Assembly: GCA_907164885.2 (NCBI GenBank)
Contig: OU015503.1
Span: 70,347,988-70,411,987 of the forward strand
DNA: 64,000 nt
Direction: 5' to 3'
Source of the DNA: Dolomedes plantarius
Lineage: Eukaryota > Arthropoda > Arachnida > Araneae > Dolomedidae
How positions within the stretch are numbered: the first letter of the stretch is position 1; every line of letters begins with the position of its first letter. Both the position numbers and the translations under genes were made by a program. The notes beneath the pieces are model-generated. The model was not told the origin of the DNA. It saw nothing but the letters and a program-made list of their open reading frames with translations, and searched no databases. Below, piece after piece: positions 56,541 to 64,000 of the stretch.

Positions 56541-58439
56541 CGATATTTAAAAATATGTGAACTATGTCTTGTAACGTCTAACAGCAAGTTTCCTTGTTTG
56601 CTTAACCCTTCAACGGGCACACCAATTTTTGGTACACCAGCAGTCGCGTAGCATAAAGTGCAGCTTCTCTTTCAACCTTGATTATTCCTTTTGTAATAAA
56701 CTTTCTTTTTTTCAAATTGAAAATATTAATTCTGCGTTATATAAAAAGATATAAAATGTTGATAATATTGAGATATATTTAAAATTAAAGGCCAAAGAAT
56801 GCAGATACAATCTCCTTATTTCAAAACTGTCCGGTTTAATGCATCCAAGGACAACTTGCGAATTGATTCCTATTATGTCCAAAAACCTAAAACACAATGA
56901 GGTTGACCATCTTCGTGATACGCGAAATACCTTGTAATACCTGCACATTTGATTTACTACTTCATCTCCTAATTTTGCCGTATTGCAATCCAGTATAATC
57001 GCTGGTTTACCACGGTTAAATCACGACTAACATTGAATAGAAAGGAATACAAGGGTCAGAAAATCAGATCTGCATTAGAAAGGGTGTAGCTATAAATAGA
57101 AAATACTTAGAACATTCAAACCTTACTTGTAAAAACAAACCATTCAAAATTACGGAAGTGTTGCACTTTATAAACGGTCTCGCCCGCTGAAAGTTAATAC
57201 TTTAAATAAATGTTATCTTTAGTTTGCCAGCTACATGGATACTTAATGGTATTACCGTAAAATGCTTCAGAAATGTATTCTTTCTTAAACTTTTTTATAC
57301 TTATACCTATTAGTAATAATTAGAATCATCGTACTTCATATGAAACTGAGTACTGTGGTTGAATAATACTACGTATTCTTTAGACAAGTCCTGAATTTCT
57401 GCAGGTATTTGATTTAATAACGTTCTTCAAAGCATTGAACACGGAGAAATTATTTTTAATATTAATAATGTCGTTATATCGGAGTTGGATATGTTAGAAT
57501 CAGTAAGACAGTAAGGAGCTGTTAAAATTGCCAGTGAAGTCAGCAGAATTTCTGGGAATCAAGTACCCAAGAAGTCATAAATAACTGTTCCTAGGCTAGC
57601 TGGTAATTCAAGTAGCAATCAATACAAAGCTTTGCAACCTGAAAAAATGATAACGCTGCGAAATAACTGTGATTCCCTGCTTCTTTTTTAGGGGGAAGGA
57701 AACTGCAAGGTTCATTGAACCCTGAAAGACCTGGAAAACAATGGATAATGAACACCCTTGAAATAAATAGAAAATGCTGGTGTTTAAACCCACCCGCTGG
57801 AGCAATTTTCCAATTTTTTTTTTCAAGGAACTTCAAGCGTAAAACGTGTAAGGTTTTATTATATTTTATCGTTTTTTTTAGATCTAACTGTTGTTCTATA
57901 TATTTATTTAACGGGGCGTTTTTTAGTGATCTTACCGTAGTTTTGAGGTTTATTGTAAAGTTACGTTCTTATTGCTTTAGAAAATTACGTACTTTGCCGA
58001 TGTATTGTGAAAAAATATTTTTACTGAGAGAAAACTTGTTAAAAATACGTGTTTTACCAAAATAGTGTATGAAATGTTAATTTTTTATGAAATTTTTCAT
58101 CAAAATTACTATTATTCAAAAATTCTTATTCGAATCAATAAACTATTAAAAAACATTTATATTGCGAGAAAGAGCAAGTACCATACATAATGGGATAATA
58201 TTAATTCCTGTTACAGCACCCGTCAATTTGAATTTCGCAATCCCTGGAGCAATTTTTATTCCAATATAAAGTGCCATAATCAACACAACTGTCAATATTT
58301 CAAGTTCATCTAAACTTGACTGTTTACTCATATATTTAGTCCGATTTGGTAAAATGTGTGCCAAATTACAGGGTTTATTTTAAAGGAATCTTTAGTTTTG
58401 TTTTCTTAACAATTTAAGCTGACTCTTTGATGTAATGAT
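56541..58439. other. AT-rich intergenic sequence
   Basis: No gene is supported. Open frames at 56712-56948, 57591-57836 and 57715-58065 show no domain, and a 72-codon frame at 58146-58364 (-) is hydrophobic but isolated. Confidence 0.45.
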
Positions 58440-59255
58440 GTGAATACACATCATATAGTTCATTGTTACCCTTACCCTCTACTACACATCTGTATAAAAA
58501 GTATTTATATAAAATTTCTTAAATTCAAGTCTTGTTTTACAGAAATAATTGGTATTAATTTATCGGCATTTTATGCTGGTTCTTACTGTTGTAACGATAT
58601 GAATACACCTCATAACACCTGGTTTTCCCTACCCTATAATACATATCTGTATACAACGTAAAGATAAATTTCCTTTAGAACCTTAAAATTGAAGTGTAAG
58701 CTGATTGCATTATTAATCATGGTTCATTGTTACCCTTACCCTCCACTACATATCTGTATAAAGAGCATTTAAATAAAATTTCTTAAATTCAAGTCTTTAT
58801 TTTACAGAAATCATTATTATTATTTTCTCGGTATTTTATGCTGGTTCTTATTGTTGTAATTATATTAATACACGTCATAACTCCTTGTTTCCCTAACCCT
58901 GTAATACATATTGGTATACAATATAAAGATAAATTTCCTTTAGAACCTTCAAATTGACGTGTAAGCTGGTTGCATTATTAATAATCATTTATTGTCACCC
59001 TTACCCTCAACTACACATCTGTATAAAGAGCATTTATGAAAAACTTCTTAAATTCAAGTCTTTATTTTACAGCAATAATTAGTATTAAGTTCTCGGCATT
59101 TTATGCTGGTTCTTACTGTTGTAATGACATAAATACACGTCATAACTCCTTGTTTTCCCTACCCTGCAATACATGTCTGTATAGAAAGTAAAGATAAATT
59201 TCCCTTATAACCTTCAAATTGACGTGTTAGCTAATTGCGTTATTAATCATGGTTA
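58440..59255. repeat. Tandem array, about three units of about 265 bp
   Basis: Repeated phrases include CATTGTTACCCTTACCCTC, CACATCTGTATAAAGAGCATTT, CTTAAATTCAAGTCT, CATTTTATGCTGGTTCTTACTG and AAAGATAAATTTCCTTTAGAACCTT. Units start near 58462, 58727 and 58990. Confidence 0.9.
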
Positions 59256-59616
59256 AAAGGTTTTATTCAAAAAATTTATCATTCATAAAATTCGCATTTG
59301 CTTCAAAATCCATACGAATCACAATCTGACTAATCCATCACCGACAAAGAACAGATTATGAATAAAATGCTCGATATCAGACACTTGGCACATTTGTCAA
59401 AAGGCTTCCGAGATACTTCAGCATTCGAATTCTATAAATCCTAAAACTGCTGGTTAATCACTCCGAAATGTCTGACTGTCTGGACAGTGTATTTGTTCGT
59501 GAAGGGTCATTCGGGTGATTTTACATGTGATTGGAACTACGTCATTCGAAAAGGTTTCACGGCAGTTGGAAAATGTATTCACAATGGAGGAAAATTTTCT
59601 TAGTATTATTTTTTAA

Positions 59617-61819
59617 CCCATTAGTGCCTAGCGTCCTTTTAAAAGAACGCTTACATAATATGCTCTAAATCACTGAATTTTTTATTTTTTTTCGATCCAA
59701 ATAGCAGAATATCATGATAAAATGTTGTATTTGTTATTATCCAACAGTTGGCAGCACTACATTAATGTTCTATTTCTGCTTTGAAGGTCTGAATTCAGAG
59801 TTATTCGTTTTTTAGCTTTTCAAAAGGGTGTCAAGCAAAAAAGTATTTTTTCTTTTATTGTTTTTCAATGTTACGAAAATATTTTATTCTGCTATCACAG
59901 TCAAAACTCTTTTCTTAAATACATATATTTCAAAATTGTTCAAATTATTTTTTAACACTGTTATATTTTATTTTGCCTAGCGTTCTATATATAGGATGCT
60001 AGGCATGGATGGGTACATGTTTTTCTGACCTGTTCCGCTATACGAACGCTTCTTTTTTCTCAATTTATGATGTTTAAATACCATAGAGAAAAATAAATGC
60101 TACTTATTTTCAAAAAAATGATGGTATAAATTATTTTTATATTATTTTTATTTCTTTTTTAAGAGAAATATTAGCCTCATGATAATGTAATGAACGTATT
60201 AACAAATTAGCCTCTTAAATACAAAAATTTTAATCAAAGGATGTTTTCTGTATTTAGTGATTTTAAAAAACAAAGAAAAATTACGAAGTACATAAGTAAT
60301 TGTCTGGATTTTTTTAAATATGTGTATTTTAAATGTCTATAATTTAAAAAAATTTAAGAATTTTGTATTTTAAATGTCTATAATTTAAAAAAAATTAAGA
60401 ATTTTGTCTTTTAATCGAAATTATATTTGATCTAAATATATTGAAATGAGCAATCGATAAGTTTTAAAGCACTTATTTATATTTTTGTTTTTATTTTAAG
60501 TTTGACTGTGGAGAGACATTAGATTTAATGGCAGAGTTATCTTATAATGATACATTCCATGAAGCGGATATTTATTTGCACCCACCATCTAATGAAGTTA
60601 CCGATGACTGGCACTATACGGGTTAATAGAACTGAAAAATGTCCACTTGGAGATGTTAAATCTGTTAAAAAGAAGAGATGGGGAGATGGGGAAGTTTTGA
60701 TTTTCAGAACAGCAAAAATTTGAAAATGGCTCGGTGGAATGACAATAGTGTCGTTACTTTGGCGTCGAACCATTATGGTATTGAACCTGTAGCTCAGGCC
60801 AAACGCTGGTCGAATATTGATAAAAGATTTGTAGAGATAGACCAACCGTATATTGTGTCTCAATATAATAAATTTATGGGAGGCACCGATCAAATGGATC
60901 AAAATCTTGCACAATACCGGTGTTCCATACGGTCTAAAAAATGGTGGTGGCACTGTTTTTTGTTTAGCTTAGAAGCATCAATCCAAAATGCGTGGCTACT
61001 GTACAGATTATGCCCTTCTAATGACAGTAACAGAATGGATCTCCTCCAATTTATAAGAGAAATCTGTCAGATATATTTTTTTAAGTACAGTAAGAGACCA
61101 AATAACTGTCTGGCTGCAAGGAAACCAAAAAAACTTTCAAAAAGAGTGTCTGGGGATATCCGGTATGACGGAAAAGATAATTTAATCGTTGTGAATAAAA
61201 AACAGATAAGATGCGCCTACTGTGGCAAAAAATCCACAAGAAAATGCAATAAATGTTTAGTTGGATTGCATGATAAATGCTTTGAAATCTTTCGCGTAAA
61301 ATAGCTTGTATCAAAATTGTGTAAAAAAAATTACGAATGGCTTTTTTCATTATTTTGTATTTTAATAAGCCTTTTTTATATGTAAATTTAAATATAAAAG
61401 TGTGTAAAATTTATCATAAGACATAATTTATTAAATTTGTGACTTTTAAGCTTTTATTTTTTTACATTTTCAGCTTTTTAAATTGTTTTGATATCTTTTA
61501 AATGATTAAAATGCAATTTAAATTCCTTGTGTTTATTTTATTATGCATTTTTTCGCCGAGTTCCATTTGTTTCATGCGTTTATTTATCTAAAAAATACTT
61601 TAAAAGGAATAGTTTTAGAAAATCTAAGAGTTGAAGTGTTTGTGTAAAACCTGTACCCTCCCGTGCTAGCGTCCTTTTTATAGGATGGAAACATTATTTT
61701 AAATAAAAATAAAAATTTTAGTGCAGGAATATATTTATTATTTTTTCAGTTCATTTTGCACCTGTACAAACATAATTAGGTAAAGAAAATTAAAGAATTC
61801 TATGTTGGGCATTAATGGG
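59617..61819 (+). mobile_element. piggyBac element with intact ends and TTAA duplication
   Basis: TTAA at 59613-59616 and 61820-61823 flanks CCCATTAGTGCC at the left and GGCATTAATGGG at the right, inverted with one mismatch. TTAA plus CCC is the piggyBac signature. Inside, a motif CTAGCGTCCTTTT occurs near both ends (59629 and 61666). A fold-back, GCCTAGCGTTC...GGATGCTAGGC, sits at 59976-60005. The 2203-bp element carries a broken transposase. Confidence 0.95.
60528..61304 (+). pseudogene. piggyBac transposase, central deletion and frameshift
   Basis: The frame starts at 60528 with MAELSYNDTFHEADIYLHPP and NEVTDD, the acidic N-terminal region. Within codons it meets, in another frame (60610-60723), TGTIRVNRTEKCPLGDVKSV, which belongs late in the catalytic domain. 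The DNA for most of the catalytic domain is therefore deleted. A second shift leads to the frame ending at 61304: MARWNDNSVVTLAS, GGTDQMDQNLAQYR, KKWWWHCFLFSLE. It ends with a Cys-rich domain (CAYCGKKSTRKCNKCLVGLH) typical of piggyBac C-termini. Not functional. Confidence 0.92.
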
Positions 61820-61959
61820 TTAATGTGGAAAATGGTGGAGATTGGAAATGCGTTCCCCAAACAATAAAGTATGGCCTGCAATTGACTAATAAATATCTTG
61901 CAGTGCAAAGAAGTTCTTCCCCCGCGCGCGGGAAGAGGGGTGGCAGAGGGAGAGCTTCA

Positions 61960-63216
61960 TGGTAATAAGCTTTGGCCTTGCCTAACTGACTGACTGGCTG
62001 ACAGATAACGCAAAGTCCAAACCGTTGGACATAAAGAGCTGAAATTTTGCATGGTGATTCTTCTGTAGTGGAGTCTATAGTGGAGAGGTGAACTGAGAAA
62101 GATTTTTGAAAAATTCTTCTTCGATTTTTTAAAATTAAATTTTTAAGCTGCTTTTCTAATTTTTTTAAGATTGCATTTAAAATGATAATTCGAGGGTTAT
62201 AAAATTTATATCACGAGAAAGATCATAAAAATTCCTTTGAAACGAAATCTTTTTCGAATCTTTACCTCCCTTTTCTGATTTTTGGTGAAGTTTCAAGGAT
62301 TATTCTTAGAATTTAATTTATGAAATGCTGATCACGTGGTTTCTTTTCTTTTCGTGATACTTTAAATTAATTTTGCGTTACGTGCACAACAGCGAAATAA
62401 ATTGACAAAATAAATATTAAAATACGGTAAAAGATAAAATTTAACCACTACAGTAACTGAGATGGGAGTTTTTTAAGAATGCAGTTCAAATTAGTATGTT
62501 TTAACACAACTTTCCCGGCTCTGCTTTCTGTCCTTTGTTATTTGCAGTTTTTTCTCATCGCTTGAACCGATTTACAATTTGCTTTTTCGACGGTTGTTGG
62601 ACTTAGGAAAATTAAAAACCGAATTACAATTCGCTTTTTCAACGGTTTTTGGCCTTGGAAAAATTAAAAACCGATACTGTTTTTGGCCTGTCGACAATAA
62701 GAAACCGAATCACCAAAGTAAGGAAAATAAGCTTCATGTGGAATCGCGTCTTACTTTGAATAATTAAAGGGGATAATGCATCTTGCAATTTACCTATTGG
62801 GTGATGTGGAACAAACTGAGCTTTTAAGGGAAAAATAAATAATAAAGGCAAATGTAAATTATAAAACTTATTTCTAATTAAACAGTGGATCAAAAAATAT
62901 AATTAAATATAATTAAACAGTATCTAACAAATGTAATTAAACAGTAAACTTAATCAAGCCAAACGTGCGAATCACTCAACACTGTGTTATTAATTCTCAA
63001 AAAAATCAGACGTATAATCAGACGAGGGTCCGCAGGCTCAAAGTTTCTTTCTTTCTTATTGTTTGTATATCATTTCAGTATAAACGCGCTAAGCGCAATC
63101 TCTTTAGCCAGATGAACATGAAGAGCGGGGGGTGCAGCCCAGTATTTTTTTGATGGAATGCATCTAAATTTTTATATCTATATATCTACCCGGGCATCGC
63201 CGGGCAATAATGCTAG
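61960..63216 (+). mobile_element. Helitron 3' part ending in hairpin plus CTAG|T
   Basis: The right end reads CCCGGGCATCGCCGGGC (hairpin, about 63189-63205), then AATAATG and CTAG, followed by T. That is the Helitron 3' signature. The stretch at about 61980-62050 (CTGACTGACTGGCTGACAGATAACGC...GAGCTGAAATTTTGCAT) resembles internal sequence that recurs in arthropod Helitrons. The 5' end (TC after A) is not located, so the left limit is approximate. Confidence 0.6.
62573..62690. repeat. Tandem duplication of about 60 bp
   Basis: ATTTACAATTTGCTTTTTCGACGG and GGAAAATTAAAAACCGA occur twice in a row within the Helitron-like segment. Confidence 0.8.
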
Positions 63217-63813
63217 TAACTGATAAATTTCTAAATGATAATATTAATCATTATATTTTATATTACAAATTATAAAAACCTATAGTTGCCATGCAGTTCC
63301 TATCTCAGTGCTGCGTGAACGGCAATAATATTTAATTACAAAAAAATAATTATTAAAATAATAAAATTATGTTAATTTTATTATTAATATAATTGATAAC
63401 ATATTATTAACTTATATGTGCTACAAAAAGTGAAAATAGTTTAGCTACCGGTATTCGCTACTAGGATCGAATCCAGACAAACGCCACTGATTACCTTCGT
63501 TTATACGCCGGGTATGGGTACGTTCAATCTGTAGGGCAGATAGTCCTTCTGGGGAGTTCGTGGGGATAGGAGATGGGTACGGATCCACCTGATCAATCAA
63601 AATGGATGAGGGACCAGGGGATTTGTTGTTGTTGTGTGTTGTGGTGGTGGTTGGGGTTAAAGAATAGTGCAGAAGAGAAAAGGGTCGAACACCGAAGAAA
63701 AAAGAAAGAAGAAAAAATAATATCACTATCCATAAAAGATGGATGAAATTGCCTGGAAAGAACTTGGATTTCTACCTGTTGGCTCGCGGAAGGGATTTTC
63801 TTTCCCTTCTTCT
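63217..63813. other. Non-genic sequence
   Basis: No gene is supported. A G/T-rich low-complexity tract lies at 63618-63660, and its reverse frames are not convincing. Confidence 0.45.
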
Positions 63814-63821
63814 GACCAATG

Positions 63822-63935
63822 CAGTGGCGTAGCGAGAGGGGGGCAAGGGGGTCTATCGTGCCCCGGGCGCCACTTGCAGAGGGGCGCCAAAAAGGTATCG
63901 TGCCCCGGGCGCCAGTTATGCTCGCTACGCCACTG
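63822..63935. mobile_element. 114-bp hAT MITE with 8-bp target duplication
   Basis: Perfect 15-bp inverted ends, CAGTGGCGTAGCGAG and CTCGCTACGCCACTG, are flanked by GACCAATG at 63814-63821 and 63936-63943. An 8-bp duplication and a CAGTGG start mark it as hAT. The interior is GC-rich and contains TATCGTGCCCCGGGCGCCA twice. Confidence 0.96.
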
Positions 63936-64000
63936 GACCAATGAAAATGCCAGTGGAGGCATTCCCCGATCCGCCACCTGGGAACGCGTCCTGAAGAGGT

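Noticed and set aside
58146..58364. 72-codon hydrophobic frame on the - strand
   Set aside because: Two possible membrane stretches, but no neighbouring exon, family match or start context; left unannotated.
60537..60953. 138-codon frame antisense to the piggyBac relic
   Set aside because: It is the shadow of the recognisable transposase on the + strand.

Overview
This is AT-rich, intron-bearing, transposon-dense eukaryotic DNA. It is most likely arthropod and probably arachnid. Reasons: spliced genes with GT..AG introns, TATA plus TCAGT-type core promoters, and Tc1, piggyBac, PIF/Harbinger, hAT, Helitron and Jockey-like remnants. The Tc1 copies are of types I associate with orb-weaver spider genomes; that last point is recall, not proof. 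No bacterial-style operons, rRNA genes or CRISPR arrays are present.

The core of the window (about 10.6-50.4 kb) is a tandem triplication of one short-chain dehydrogenase/reductase (SDR) gene, all copies on the + strand: copy A (coding 15819-20961), copy B (30042-34756) and copy C (42485-48758). Each has five coding exons of identical length (188, 154, 95, 157 and 192 nt), giving 261 residues. Each also has a non-coding first exon behind a conserved core promoter (TTACGTAA motif, TATATAA, TCAGTC) and an AATAAA after the stop. The proteins resemble DHRS11 and keep the TGASAGIG cofactor loop, the catalytic-region Ser and the Lys. In all three copies the catalytic Tyr is Ser and the catalytic Asn is Gly. 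A hand count between copies shows mostly synonymous change, so this looks like a conserved family of SDR pseudoenzymes, or enzymes with altered chemistry.

The three duplicated units act as each other's empty sites. This fixes the exact ends and target duplications of several insertions: a Tc1 element with a nearly intact transposase (12546-13935), two TTAA-flanked MITEs (30445-31149, 45462-46011), a PIF/Harbinger-like MITE (28675-28865), an antisense tRNA-derived SINE (47151-47326), two 5'-truncated Jockey-like LINEs in opposite orientations in copy C, and an ORF1-only retroelement (37509-39337).

Layout: 1-1212 is a 220-bp satellite-like array. 1.2-12.5 kb is non-genic with nested repeats (a Tc1 with 224-bp inverted repeats, a LINE tail, a pogo-like MITE, and a Helitron inside a MITE). 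12-24.4 kb is unit A, 26.4-39.8 kb unit B and 40.6-50.4 kb unit C. 50.4-59.3 kb is AT-rich with four unrelated tandem arrays and no supported gene. 59.6-61.8 kb is a piggyBac element with intact ends and a broken transposase. 62-64 kb holds a Helitron 3' end and a 114-bp hAT MITE.
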